In this document: in pieces, positions 33,633 through 47,100 of the stretch
Numbering within the stretch: position 1 is the first letter of the stretch
Layout: each line of letters begins with the position of its first letter
From: Corylus avellana
Lineage: Eukaryota > Streptophyta > Magnoliopsida > Fagales > Betulaceae
Direction of reading: 5' to 3'
Length of the DNA stretch: 64,000 bases
NCBI RefSeq assembly: GCF_901000735.1
Contig: NC_081550.1
Coordinates: 14,364,393 to 14,428,392 of the forward strand
Position numbers and translations under genes: made by a program
The notes under the pieces: generated by a model
What the model was told of the DNA's origin: nothing
Seen by the model: the letters and a program-made list of their open reading frames with translations, nothing else
Databases searched by the model: none

Positions 33633-34684
33633 TATAGAATCATATAATAAGATAAATATAAAGCGGAATAGTATGAAATAAAAGAAAGAGAGAAAGACAT
33701 AAAATGATTAAGGTGGTTCGGCATGTAGCCTACATCCACACATCAAATCCTTAATAGGCTACATATTTTTTTCATTATATGATCTGAGTACACAGCTTTA
33801 TTTATAGAGCTTTACATGTAATTTAAAATATTTCAAATACAAAGATATCCCTTAAATCAGAAGTAACAAATATTATCTAAATCCCTTGATTTAGGGAATA
33901 CAAAATCAACATTTAGGATTTATATCCTTAATGTGCCCCCGCAAGATGAACGATCCATTAGTGATTATTGATCATGAACATATCGAGTGGCTAGAGTTAA
34001 TGGCGCCTGATTTGAAATATCAGCTGCTCTTGAACTTGAACTTCAGGGACTATGGCCGGGATTTGAACATTGGCAACTTTTTTTGCCTCCATCGGTTACT
34101 TTGACTAGAATTTTGACATCGGCTACAGTGATCGGAATGAGCCAACTATGGGCTTGAAATAGGCCACAAGGGCCAATACATCTACCTCTTTGGTCTTTTT
34201 TTTTTTTTTTTTTTCACTTGCTGAACCAAACAAAGAATATGAGATGTCATTTTTACCTCATAGATCATTTTCTTCTCTGATACATGTTCAAATCAGAGAT
34301 AAAACGATTAGAGGAGAAAAATGAAGTAAAGAAAAAAAAGAATTGCAATCTAGGATCTAACAATTGGCCTTAGCCTGATAGCTCTGATACCATATAGAAT
34401 CATATAATAAGATAAATATAAAGCGGAATAATATGAAATAAAGGAAAGAGAGAAAGACACACAGCGATTAACATGGTTTAGCATATAGCCTACATCCATA
34501 GGCTTCATATTTCCTTCATTATATGATCTGAGTACACAACTCTATTTATAGAATTTTACATGTAATTTGAAATATTTCAAATACAAAGATATCCCTTAAA
34601 TCAGGAGTAACAAATATTATCTAAATCCCTTGATTTAAGAAATACAAAATCAACATTTATTCAAAATGATTTATATCCTTAACA
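33633..34684 (-). mobile_element. TRIM-type element nested in the minisatellite
   Basis: Direct repeats at 33633-33932 and 34393-34684 share TATAGAATCATATAATAAG and the following 290 bases with few changes. On the minus strand the right repeat is the 5' LTR and is followed by a perfect tRNA-Met primer site (TGGTATCAGAGC, 34381-34392). A G-rich tract (GCGGGGGCA) precedes the other LTR. The interior of about 450 bp shows no gag or pol. Flanks CCCGT and CCAGT may be the target duplication with one change. Confidence 0.8.
34381..34392 (-). other. tRNA-Met primer binding site of the TRIM
   Basis: TGGTATCAGAGC on the minus strand, exactly adjoining the LTR. Confidence 0.85.
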
Positions 34685-35539
34685 CCAGTGAGATCTCAAT
34701 GGGATTCCCGCCAACGTCCTAGTTGGGTCTGTTGATTGGAGAATGAGATGCTCAAACTTAAAAAATGTTTAAGGTTTTCAAAAATGAAAACTATTTTCCA
34801 AAAATTAACTAGGTTTTTTTGGGTCAAACCGAAAATATTTTTTGTTGACTATTATTTTATGTTGCACCAAACATCCGAAAATACAAAAAATAATTTATGA
34901 AAATCATTTTATGTCAAAGCAAACGAGCTTTAATGTTTCTATTTTCTTTCTCAGCTGCTACTTGGGATTTTACTTTAAAATAAAGATTGATTCTAGTAAA
35001 GAGGTCTTATCTAAGAGTATGTAAATAAATAATCCTTTCATCTGTTTCTATCTTGGAGTATTTTGATTTGAAATGAGACGATATTTAAGAAATAAGAATA
35101 AGTGTAACAAAACATTCAGTAATAAATATAAGAACGACTTTTAATAAGTAAGATTGTATTTTTCTTTGAATAGAAAAGGACAATGTAGAAAAATAAGGTA
35201 TAAAATGATTGAGTAATACTATATATTATATTTTTATCTTAGAATTATTTTACAATATTGATGTGATACTTCTAACTAGCCCTTAGATTTATTTTTTTTA
35301 AGAACTAATCGAGTGGTTGGTTGGAAGTGTCAAATCAACGTAGTCAAATGATTGTATTGAAAAAAAAAAAAAAGGTTTATTTTTCACCATTAAGAAAGAA
35401 AGTAAGATATTGGATTATGTGGCAAAGATAGTGGGAACAAGAAAAAAACAGAAGAATAAGAAGGGAAGAAAGAGGTGAAGAGTTTGGCAGTGTAGGTGGC
35501 AATCAACATTTCTTTCTATTAGTTGACTACATAAATAAG

Positions 35540-35570
<31 letters not shown>

Positions 35571-36203
35571 AAAAAATAAAAAATAAAGTAAGGAATGGGA
35601 GGTTTTGGAAGAAAAGGAAAAATGAATTTTTTTTTTTTTGCTAAGTAAAAGGAAAAAACAAGTTAGGTTGTCCTGTAACATATTTAAATTAGAATAATGC
35701 TAGGTATCATCATTTTATCCTCTTAAAACTAATGTGACTTTTAAAATCACTATTAAATTTTAAATGAATCATACTTCAATTTTGATCAAATGATAATTTT
35801 ATTTAACTAAAAAAGGGCATTAGCAAGGAAAGTCCATATGGAAATATCTTCATAATGACCCATCGCCTTCCATAACATATTCTTGACCTTTGATACCTTC
35901 TATATTTGGCATACTTATCTTAGTTGTGATGATCCTATAAAGGAAGATGAAAACCCTAAATATAAGGTGCACTTGTAGTTTGCCATTCTCTCTTAGCCTC
36001 ATACCCTTCACAAAATTATTTTATTAACTTAAACATCAGAGTGTCCCCCAATGGTATCTCTCGGCGAGTCACCCGTGTATTTTCATTTGTTTTTGCAGGT
36101 ACACTTGGCTTAATTTGGGTGGTGCAATCAACTCTATTAACACAACCCAAACACACAACACTCATAAAAACACATAAAAAAAAAAAAAAAAAAAATTCAC
36201 TTT
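34655..36203. repeat. First copy of a 1.54 kb duplicated segment (contig end)
   Basis: Near-identical to 36304-37843, with differences mostly in A/T run lengths plus a few single-base changes. It ends exactly at the N gap. It is AT-rich and includes the right end of the TIR element. The likely cause is an unmerged contig overlap. Confidence 0.9.
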
Positions 36204-36303
36204 NNNNNNNNNNNNNNNNNNNNNNNNNNNNNNNNNNNNNNNNNNNNNNNNNNNNNNNNNNNNNNNNNNNNNNNNNNNNNNNNNNNNNNNNNNNNNNNNN
36301 NNN
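36204..36303. other. Assembly gap (100 N)
   Basis: Exactly 100 N, a common placeholder for a gap of unknown size, flanked by overlapping sequence. Confidence 1.
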
Positions 36304-37843
36304 ATTTATTCAAAATGATTTATATCCTTAACACCAGTGAGATCTCAATGGGATTCCCGCCAACGTCCTAGTTGGGTCTGTTGATTGGAGAATGAGATGC
36401 TCAAACTCAAAAAATGTTTAAGGTTTTCAAAAATGAAAACTATTTTCCAAAAATTAACTAGGTTTTTTGGGTCAAACCGAAAATATTTTTTGTTGACTAT
36501 TATTTTATGTTGCACCAAACATCTGAAAATACAAAAAATAATTTATGAAAATCATTTTATGTCAAAGCAAACGAGCTTTAATGTTTCTATTTTCTTTCTC
36601 AGCTGCTACTTGGGATTTTACTTTAAAATAAAGATTGATTCTAGTAAAGAGGTCTTATCTAAGAGTATGTAAATAAATAATCCTTTCATCTGTTTCTATC
36701 TTGGAGTATTTTGATTTGAAATGAGACGATATTTAAGAAATAAGAATAAGTGTAACAAAACATTCAGTAATAAATATAAGAACGACTTTTAATAAGTAAG
36801 ATTGTATTTTTCTTTGAATAGAAAAGGACAATGTAGAAAAATAAGGTATAAAATGATTGAGTAATACTATATATTATATTTTTATCTTAGAATTATTTTA
36901 CAATATTGATGTGATACTTCTAACTAGCCCTTAGATTTATTTTTTCTAAGAACTAATCGATGGGTTGGTTGGAAGTGTCAAATCAACGTAGTCAAATGAT
37001 TGTATTTTTTTTTTTTTTGAAAAAAAAAAGGGTTTATTTTTCACCATTAAGAAAGAAAGTAAGATATTGGATTATGTGGCAAAGATAGTGGGAACAAGAA
37101 AAAAACAGAAGAATAAGAAGGGAAGAAAGAGGTGAAGAGTTTGGCAGTGTAGGTGGCAATCAACATTTCTTTCTATTAGTTGACTACATAAATAAGTAAA
37201 ATAAAAATAAAAATAAAAAATAAAAAATAAAGTAAGGAATGGGAGGTTTTGGAAGAAAAGGAAAAATGAATTTTTTTTTTTTTTGCTAAGTAAAAGGAAA
37301 AAACAAGTTAGGTTGTCCTATAACATATTTAAATTAGAATAATGTTAGGTATCATCATTTTATCCTCTTAAAACTAATGTGACTTTTAAAATCACTATTA
37401 AATTTTAGATGAATCATACTTAAATTTTGATCAAATGATGATTTTATTTAACTAAAAAAGGGCATTAGCAAGGAAAGTCCATAAGGAAATATCTTCATAA
37501 TGACCCATCGCCTTCCGTAACATATTCTTGACCTTTGATACCTTCTATATTTGGCATACTTATCTTAGTTGTGATGATCCTATAAAGGAAGATGAAAACC
37601 CTAAATATAAGGTGCACTTGTAGTTTGCCATTCTCTCTTAGCCTCATACCCTTCACAAAATTATTTTATTAACTTAAACATCAGAGTGTCCCCCAATGGT
37701 ATCTCTCGGCGAGTCACCCGTGTATTTTCATTTGTTTTTGCAGGTACACTTGGCTTAATTTGGGTGGTGCAATCAACTCTATTAACACAACCCAAACACA
37801 CAACACTCATAAAAACACATTAAAAAAAAAAAAATTCACTTTT
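36304..37843. repeat. Second copy of the 1.54 kb duplicated segment (contig start)
   Basis: Begins exactly at the gap and matches position 34655 onward of the first copy. It continues past the match into unique sequence at about 37844. No gene. Confidence 0.9.
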
Positions 37844-38442
37844 ATGTCAAATTAGACCACTTTCAAATAATTTTTTTTTTTTTTTTTCAGAACACATTAT
37901 CAAACAAAGCCGATAGTTGGTGTCGTTTTTCACTCGCATTGGGGCTCCATTCTATTGATATTCCTTTTTATTTGTTTATTTATAATTTTTATATAAAAAA
38001 AAAATTATGAAGATATTTGTTGATAAAAATATTTGTTTTCCTGTTTTCTCCGGAGGGTACCGACCAAAAGAAGTAGGAAATTTCAGGTCTATAAGAAGGC
38101 GTGTTCCCTAATGAGAAGGGCAGAACAAGAGTAGAAAAAGCGACGTGAAGTCAGCGTGGAAAAAGCAGAGAAACCGAATGAAGTAAAAAGGAGATAAATG
38201 ATGTGATGGGGACCCACACCCCGCCCCCCCTTATTATTAATCATTGATTGCCACACCTCTTTCGAGTTTAGCCGTTGAAGTTGTCTTTGACCCAACCACA
38301 CCACAAACTCTCCTGCACCCTCCCCACGTTCCATATTTCCCCAATACTTTAACATTTTATCAATTTTGGTACAAAAATACCTTTTAACTGACGAGTTTAT
38401 TAGATAGAAAGATTCACTACACCATGTAAAAGGAAATTTGGC
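37844..38442. other. Intergenic, no gene seen
   Basis: AT-rich with long T and A runs (37869-37887). Nothing recognisable. Confidence 0.4.
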
Positions 38443-38445
38443 TAA

Positions 38446-38883
38446 GGTGCGTTTCGAATTGCGATTTTATAAGAATAATTTATATTTTTAAAAGATATTG
38501 CCAAAAGTTAAGTATTTAATATTATGATTTAAAAAACACTTAGGATCCATTTGGGATTGCGGTTTCAATAAGTACGATTTTAAAAATAGTGTTTTTAAAA
38601 ATAGCATTTTTAAAATCGCTACTTTTTAAAATCGTAAAGGTGTTTGGTAAAACATGTTAAAAAGTATTTTTTTATTAAATATATGTTATGGGAATTCATG
38701 ATTTTGGTTTAAATTCGCACTTTTTCAAATAAACACCCCCTAATCTGCTTATTGAAATCGCAGATTTTTTTTTCTATTTTAAATTAAGTGCTTTTTAAAT
38801 CGCAATGCCAAACACTTAACGTTTTGCGATATCTTTTAAAAACGCAGATTATTCTTGTAAAATCGCATTCTCAAACACGCCCT
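38446..38883. repeat. Harbinger-like MITE arms (element B)
   Basis: The left arm from GGTGCGTTTCG (38446) is the reverse complement of the right arm ending CAAACACGCCC (38883) over about 95 bases (TTGCGATTTTATAAGAATAAT against its complement). TAA flanks both ends. The middle is occupied by the left arm of element A. Confidence 0.6.
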
Positions 38884-39128
38884 TAATCTAAAATAGGAAA
38901 AAAAATCTGCGATTTCTATAAGCAGTTTACAAAGTGTTTATTTGAAAAAACGTGAATTTAAAGCAAAATCATAAGTTCGCATAACAAATATTTGATAAAA
39001 AAAGTCATTTCTAACATGTTTTACCAAATACATTTGCGATTTTAAAAAGTAACGATTTCAAAAACACACTTTTAAAAAACGTAATTTTTAAAATCGTACT
39101 TATTAAAACCGCAATCCCAAATGGACCC
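38543..39128. repeat. MITE with long inverted arms (element A)
   Basis: The left arm from GGATCCATTTGGGATTGCGG and the right arm ending CCGCAATCCCAAATGGACCC are reverse complements over roughly 245 bases each. The right arm of element B lies in its loop, so the two palindromes are interleaved and not simply nested. Confidence 0.65.
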
Positions 39129-39130
39129 TA

Positions 39131-40155
39131 AAATAGGGTGCAGAAATATCTATTTATATTACGAGAAGAAAAAAAGAAAAAAGTTTTTGTTTTGTATATT
39201 TGAGTGTATTAATTTAGATATCATATCCCCACTATGTAGACAATGGATGTTTTATAATGCAAGCTGGAAATTATTGATTGGTCATTATTAGTTGATTTGG
39301 GAATAAATTCTTGACCACTTCTCTGAATTTGGCACAGATGACACATGGAGACCATTAATGAGTTTGTATCTATCTACCTATCTATCCCCACTGTGAGTGC
39401 CAGCCAACTCAAAATATATATGCAATCGTCTGGTAAAAAAGGACAAAAAGTAAAAAGAAAGAAAACACACGCCACTCAAAGTGCTTTGTCTTTGTTTGAC
39501 ACAAGCCTTCCACTCGCTTCCCAGGCATGTTGGGAAGGCTTTCAACAAGTAAAATCCCAAAAGAGAACTTCCAGGGCAGTAAAGTTTTCATATCTATTCA
39601 AAACAAGACAATTCAATTCATCACCACAAAACCAAGGGAATCCATTGCTACCATGTACACCCATCTGGTGTTACAAGCATCCTCTTCCAAGTTTATTATC
39701 AACCTGCTCCAGAAGTTCCCCATCCAAGACATAATTTAAAAAATACATACACAAAAGAAGAAGAAATTGTACATTGCTTTGATACTCTCTATCTTCTTGC
39801 TTGAGGACTTCATTTCTGATAGCTCTAACAGGAGCAGAAGTTAATAAACAAACCCAACTATCAGATCAACTACTCCCAAGTCCAACCTGACATTGTCTTT
39901 TGCACATAATATTATTATTATGCTATTCATCTGTATGTTTGCTTTTATTAGTAGATCCACAGGACTGCTCCTACAAACTGACAATGACCCTGAGGAAGCC
40001 ATCCTCTAAAAGGTGACTTAACAAATTGGTAGATTGCTATCATCAAAAACAGTATCATGCCATGGAAGTGTGTGGGAAAAATATAATTGTGGGATTTTAT
40101 TAAATAAAACAAAACTATCGTACATGCTGTATTACAGAATGATAGGGTATATGAT
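39131..40155 (-). other. MON1 3' flank
   Basis: Region downstream of the MON1 stop, expected to hold its 3' UTR at the right side. No other gene is supported; short frames on both strands around 39345-39740 overlap each other and resemble nothing known. Confidence 0.4.
40096..40101 (-). terminator. Possible MON1 polyadenylation signal
   Basis: AATAAA on the minus strand, about 55 bases after the stop codon. Others lie further down (for example 39944-39949). Confidence 0.4.
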
Positions 40156-43100
40156 TCACCATGAAAAGGGGCTTGCTCCCAGCAAAAAAATTTCATTTTC
40201 CACATCTTTCACCCATTGGCAAACTCGGTTGCAAGTCTTTATCGCCAATGCCTGTAAATACGTATAAACAAAAACTCAGAATGCATCCAGAAACAGTATG
40301 TAGAAAGAATTAAGTAACAAATGATCAATAATAGTTTGATTGACTGCTCGGTTTTTCAACAGCAGGCAACGCCACCAACCCAGTGTACCTTTTTTGGATG
40401 ATAACATATACTAAACACAAGCTAATTACTTTGGCAACATAGATTCATGATGAAACAAGTGAAAAACATGTAAACATCAACAGTTCATCTAGACTGTACC
40501 GGGTAAAGCTATCAAGAAGGTCAATATCGATTTGACCCAAAAAAGGGTACAATATTGCTAAATCCTCTGGCAGTAAGAAATATATTATCTACAGCATCAG
40601 CATTGAAGGTTATGACATTGGACCATCAAAATCTTTCATTTGAGTTCATAAAGTGAAGAACACTTATTAAGGCAAAGAAGAAAGCTAGTATGTTGGCTCA
40701 AAAAATGTCCAACACATTTCTTAATCTGATCACTAAAAATATATTTTCATACCATTAAGCCCTACCTTGACAGTTAACTATCCAGTTTGTTTTTTATATT
40801 TAAGCTCCTCATAGAGAAGAACTATATTTGGGTAGGGGTGAGCGGCGGGCCGGTTTTAACTGGCCTGCCTGCTCAAATTTGCCCGACCTTAAGTGTAATG
40901 GGAGGATTTCCCCCCATTACCTCGGATGGGCCGATGGGGTTTAGAAAATCCACATGCTAACAGGTGGATACTGGCTATTGGGTCTGCTGGCGGATAATAT
41001 CCGCCTGCCCGCATATACATATTTTTTATGTTATGCTTTACAAAACACAAAGCACACCCCCTATAATGCACATTCGAGAAAGCCCTTTCTCTCACTTTCT
41101 CTCATTCCCCTCTCTCTTAGTCCTCTCATCTCCTCTCTCTCAGCATTGTCAAGGACTTCACAACATTGATCTAGGAAAAGGAAGAGCAAGATCTGATGGT
41201 TGAGGGAGCTTTAGAGACTGGTGCGTGTGTCTGGGACTAAGTCTTCACTAACGCTTCAGCCTTCAACCCTATGTTAGATTTTGTAGATCTATTTTTTCCT
41301 TTTATTTTTTATTTTATTTTGTGGTTGTGGATCTATGGTATGATGTGGTTATTGGTTTTGATTTTGTGGATCTTTTTTTTTTTTATTTTTTTATTTTCTG
41401 GATCTATTATTTGGTATTTTGCTATTTTGATTTTGATTTTCTGGATCTATTATTTAGTATTTTGCTATTTTGATTTTGAATTTTGAGAATCTATTATTAT
41501 TGTCTACGGTTAAAATGGACGAATTATCACAAATTATCTGTCTCTTGGGGGCTGGCGGATTTTGCACCCTGCGGACAGGGGGCCAGATAGTGAAAAGCAC
41601 CCCCACTGGGGAGGATACGAAAGCGGGGTAGGGCTGAAATCCACCCATCGGGTGGTGCTCAGCCCTATGCCGACAAGCATGTGAATAGTTAGTATAAAGC
41701 AAAATACAAAGAATATCAGATACATGAACATGAATAATACCTTGTCTGCAAGTGGATCAAATGCCGCATATAGTTCAAAATCCTGGGTGACCCAACAGAG
41801 TAGAACTGCCACAAAAAATTGATCATTTATTTACAAGGAAAGCTTTTTAATGAAGCACGTAAACATGAACATGAACATGAACAGATATCTGATGCAACCG
41901 AAACAAACATGTTAAAGTAAGTGATTAGAGAAAGAGGTTCAAAAACAAGAAGCCATATTCTGATTAAGGAATGGAATAGGATAGAACAAAGCACATACAC
42001 CTAAACAGAAAAGAGATTTGACTACAACTTTTTCATGCAAATCTACCAACTTATGTTGCATATTTTGGCTGTAGTATGAACAGAGAGATTAAATACCATA
42101 ATTTTCATCTCTTCTAAACTGAGTTTTGTGAGGACCAATTCCACTATTATGCATAGAAGCATAAAGTTTCTGGTAAGCTCTATATAATCTGCAAAACAAG
42201 AAACTAGTTATCTCTTATAGACAACAATAAAGTTAAAAATAGCTTCACCACAGAAAGGCATTAAAAGCTTGTCTAGCAGAGTACTGCAAGATTAAGTAGT
42301 ATTACCTTTTCTGCTGTCGTGAGCTACTAATTGCTGGTGAGAACTCTGAAGATACATATTGATCCAGATATATGCTACGGTATATGAAATGCCAAAGTCC
42401 AGCAGGGCCACCAATGCCAACATATGATTGTCTGAATCTCTCAGGAGAATCTCTAGGTTGGCCTAGATGTGGAGATACAGATCCAGAACGAGGTAAGGGA
42501 TCAGTGGGCAAATCCTCAACATGCATCCCACCATCTAGCATGGATCTCTGAACTTCACTAAGAACATTTGACTTCAACAGAACCACTTCAATACGAATCC
42601 TATGAAATTGCAGTAAAATTTCTCAACATAAAATAGTGAAAAATAATACAGGAAGCTTGGATTTATTTCTTTTGTGGTGCATGTGAACAGCAATATTTAG
42701 TTAGATTCATCTTCTTTTTTGGTCACATCAGTCACATACTATGCCAAAAATATATGGTATTTTTCCTCATAGAAGATGCAACATAATGCACTCCAACTGA
42801 AATTACTCAAAAAGCATAGTTTACCTGCAATCCTTAAGATGATAAAAGGCATCTGAACTTGTAGTGAGCAACATCAAGTATGTGTCAACCTGCCACGAGT
42901 AAAATGAGTCAAATCATTTTTGTGCGATTGGTCTAACTAGATACAGTGCAAATTGAATGTAAAATTTGCAATAAAAAAAAATAAAAAATAAAAAATAAAA
43001 AAAGAAAAGAAAAGAAAAGATGAGTGGCCAGCCTTTTTTCCTAAAACCACTGGCCAGAATCTCTTATAAACTAAGAAGTTAAACTCGCAAGCGAATTGTG

Positions 43101-44122
43101 AATCCAAGACTCACATCAAAGTAATGGACATAAGCATACAAAAAGGCCATGGGATTATATCTTGGCAGGCAAATTGGTGAAAAAGATTCAGAAGTCCTGC
43201 ATAAATAAAGCCAAAAAACACATATAAGGCTACAATCTCACAATAAAGTTAAGAAACAAAATGAACTATAAGATTTAAGTCTAGTTGGACATAATCAAAG
43301 AATAGGTACAGCTTTCCCATTATGTATTATCTTTTGTACTGTCAATTTTGAACATATCTTAAGAATTATGCATTAGGCTCACATATCAACAGAAAAAAAA
43401 CACAGTTGAAGAAGATGTCATGCAGGAAATTAGATAAGAATGATACCGTTCTTATGGGTGGTTATGCTATTGGCATCTGCCTATCAACTAGAAGAAAATG
43501 TTCATAACTAAATAAAAAACAAACTAGGAATGTTTCATGAGAAACAAATTTGGAAGAACATATGCGCACAAACAGGAAATGCATAACTAGAAATAAATAC
43601 ATTCTTGAAATGTTAACTCGTGGTAATATAAAGAGTTCTACTTTTCAATTTTAACTTTATGAAAGAGATATTTTGCAGAAACCATGAAGTAAGACAAGAC
43701 AGGAGTGCTGACAATTTCATTTACCGAAACATGAATTAACTAAAGAGCAGACCGAGTGGACCCCAGTTGAGCAATTTACAAGTGCCAGCACCACATCAGT
43801 TTTTTATAGGAAAATGTCTTAAAAAGACACAAAATTTTATCAAGAAACAATAAATATATGGAATTGTTCTATATCACTCTTAGTCATGTTACAAAATAAA
43901 ATTGTCCATGCCAGGATGATCATCAAAAGATGACATAAGACTTATAAAAGCCAAAATAACTTGCCTAAATGATTCTGATGACATAACAAAGTTGGCAAGT
44001 AGTAGCATATCATCAGGATGAAGAGAAGCTTTTTGAGCGCCAACAAGACTGACAACCTGCAATCAAACTTCAAGGCTTTATATTGCCCTAACCAGTAAAA
44101 TATTTATAAACTAGACAAAAGG

Positions 44123-44158
<36 letters not shown>

Positions 44159-47100
44159 AAGAGAACTAACTCAAGATGTGGTTCCCTGAGGATGAAAAGA
44201 TTCAGACGAAGAAAAAAAGGGATAGAGCAAAGAGGGAGGGTATGTTAACCTTGTGTTTGCACATTGATATTGCAAATAGAACAAAGGGATGAAGAAAAGA
44301 GGGAGGGTATGTTAACCTTGTGTTTGCACATTAATATTGCAAATAGAACACCCGAATCGGCAACATCTTGCAATATAGCACCTGCAGCTTGTCTCGTTGC
44401 ATAAGCAAGGGGAAGACAAGTGTACGCATGAAGAAATGTGGCTGGGTTCCTGAAATCAATAAAATGAATAGAAAAACATATGAGCACCATTAAACTAGGA
44501 TGATATTTTCTTTTGGGGGGAAGGGAGGAGGGGCATGGTCATTACTTTTGCAACTTAACAGAATAGTGAAGGAAACCTCGGGAAAAATCACGAAAAATAA
44601 GAGGCATTTTAAATTCACCGAGTACGGAAGAGATCACGAACTATCATAAATAGAAACACATATCCATACAGAAAAGAGAAGTAACATGGAGTTTAAGGCA
44701 TCATAAGGTACACTATAGAGCACTAGAATGAATGAGGCAGTTGTACAACTCAGATCACTGGCTTTGCATCCAATGTAGCATAAGAATAAAAACTGTAACC
44801 TAATTAGCTGTAAAAAATTCAATATGCAAATGATTCAATTCTCTACTATTGTACATGTATGACTTTGAAAAGTTGATACTTTAAACCTGACCATTCACAG
44901 TGTTTTTGCATGTTTTAAATTAGAAAAGTTTTCTTTATTGAGACCCATATACATTTACTAAGCAATACAAGAGCATCTACAAATGTGAGCATTAAGATTG
45001 TTTCTCTCAATTACTTCTGCAGAATATTTATTTTTTTTGTTTCGCTAGAGAATGAAGCTCATAAATTTGTTCCCCCCGGATATGTGGGTGTTAAAACAAA
45101 GGCATTCCAAAATCCAAAAGGGAATAGAGAAACAAACCAACTGAAAGAATGGATTAAAGATGAGAAGACAACATCTGTTCCTCCAAGCAAAGGTGTCATA
45201 TCAAACTTTGGATTCTTCTCGAAACATCTATTTACCGACTTCGTTAAAATAAGAAGCATCTGCAACCATATCATAATCAGTGATATGAGGAATTTGAGTG
45301 ACTGTCATAAGAAAAATTTATCATTGCACTCTAGTAGATGAATAATATAATAATATAAGAAAAAGGATAGCAATCAATCCTGAAAAAGATTATTGGTGCT
45401 AGTGTTGCAGTCCTACCTGACCATAGATTAGCTCCAGTTGCCCCCTCAATGACTCGTAAGGCTCTTCTGTGCAGCTAATGCAAACTAAGTAAATGGGTCC
45501 CTTCACAAGAAAAACCACCTGAACATCCAAAATATTTACGACAATTATTAACTGATTGCCAAAATTAGGAAAAAGATTTAAAAGAAAGGACTTGAAAACC
45601 CTCTAATTGAAAAGTAAACTTATTCATGCTTCCATTTCTAGGCATTCTATTCCTCAAGGCTCAAGCAACATCTGACAGACTTGGTTCTTGCATTCTATTA
45701 CTCAAGGCTCAAGCAACATCTGACAAACTTATTTCTTGCGGTAGATATGTTTTATTTTCGGACAAGGAACTTGCATTAAATGCTCAATCATCCTTTTTAC
45801 TAGTCCTTTCGGCAGGAATCACATATGGTTTCTCTCTTTATCTTTTTTTTTAATAAATAAGTGATTCATTGAAAAGCGTAGAGGGCCGCAACCCTAGTAC
45901 ACAGGAAGTATACAAAGAAAAGCCCCACTAAAGGTAAAAAGAGGAACATAAAGATAAAAATTGAGTCATGGTGGAAATCTTAGTCACACTACACGCTTCG
46001 GTCCAATGGAACAATGTTTGAATAAGCAACTTTTTGAGCTCTTCCATTGACCTTTCTTGATCTTCAAAACATCGTGCATTCCGCTCTCGCCAAATAGTCC
46101 ACATAAGACACAATGGTGCTATTCACCACACCTCCTTAGCTGAAATATTACCACGCTAATCACGCCAACACACTAACATATATGCCACCCCTCCAGACAT
46201 AACCCATGTGACAACAAAAAGAGTGAGTACTACACTCCATAACGCTCGTGCCACTTCACAATGAAGGAAAAGATGATTGATAGACTCACCACTTTGCTTA
46301 CACATGCAACACAGTCCCACCACAATGATACCTCTTTTACGCAAGTTGTCCAAAGTCGGAATCTTTATTAAAGCTGCCGTCCACACAAAGAAATTGACTT
46401 GCAATGGAACTTTGACTTTCCATATATTCCTCCATGGGAAAGAGGAAGTTTCTATTCCCGAAGAAGAGAGCATGCGAAAAAAAGACTTTACCTCAAAGAT
46501 ATTCCGTTTGGAAGGATTCCATCCGGCAATCCTTTTCTATAGGTAGAACTACTGTGATCTAAACTTTGACAATTATTTCTTTCAATTATCTTCTTGTACC
46601 CATGCCCCATAAAAAGATCAAGAGTCTTTTGGATGACTTTTTTTTCTTTCTTTCTTTTTTTTTTTTTTTTTTTTAAGTAATTGAAAAATATCATTAAAAG
46701 CGTAAGGCATTCCTAAGTACGCATGAAGTTTACAAAGGAAACACCTAACTGGAAGTAGCAAAAAGAACAACTATAACTAATCATTAAAGGAGACACATAA
46801 GCAGCTATCTATAGATACAAAGTTTTGAAGAATAAGAATTTAATCTCCTCCAATGTCCTCTTCTGATCCTCAACCTTTTTCATTCATACCCCTCCATAAA
46901 TACCATAATTTCCGAGGGTGTGGTGCATGGGACCAGAGTTTACTTTGTAGGGGTGGGTCTGAAGGACCTTGCCTTGGAGAGGTTCCCCGACATAAAAAAA
47001 AAAAAAAAAAACAACAATAAACACCATAAAAAGGCACTTAGGCACCATCTTCCAAACAGCAAACTCTGCGAGCTGCCAGAGATCCACCAACAATCATATA

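Larger units (their letters stand above)
33242..34929. mobile_element. PIF/Harbinger-like TIR element with nested TRIM
   Basis: The ends GGCTCCGTTTG (33242) and CAAACGAGCT (to 34929) are inverted repeats flanked by TTA (33239-33241 and 34930-34932), the usual Harbinger-type 3-bp duplication. Subterminal GTAAAATG / CATTTTATG words also match. Without the nested TRIM it is about 630 bp. The interior is a GGTCC/GGTCTC minisatellite. No transposase. Confidence 0.7.

Noticed and set aside
36041..36331. Open frame running through the N gap
   Set aside because: The frame is open only because N codons cannot be stops.
45059..45341. Plus-strand 118-codon frame near MON1 exon 6
   Set aside because: It lies opposite exon 6, whose minus-strand sequence matches MON1.
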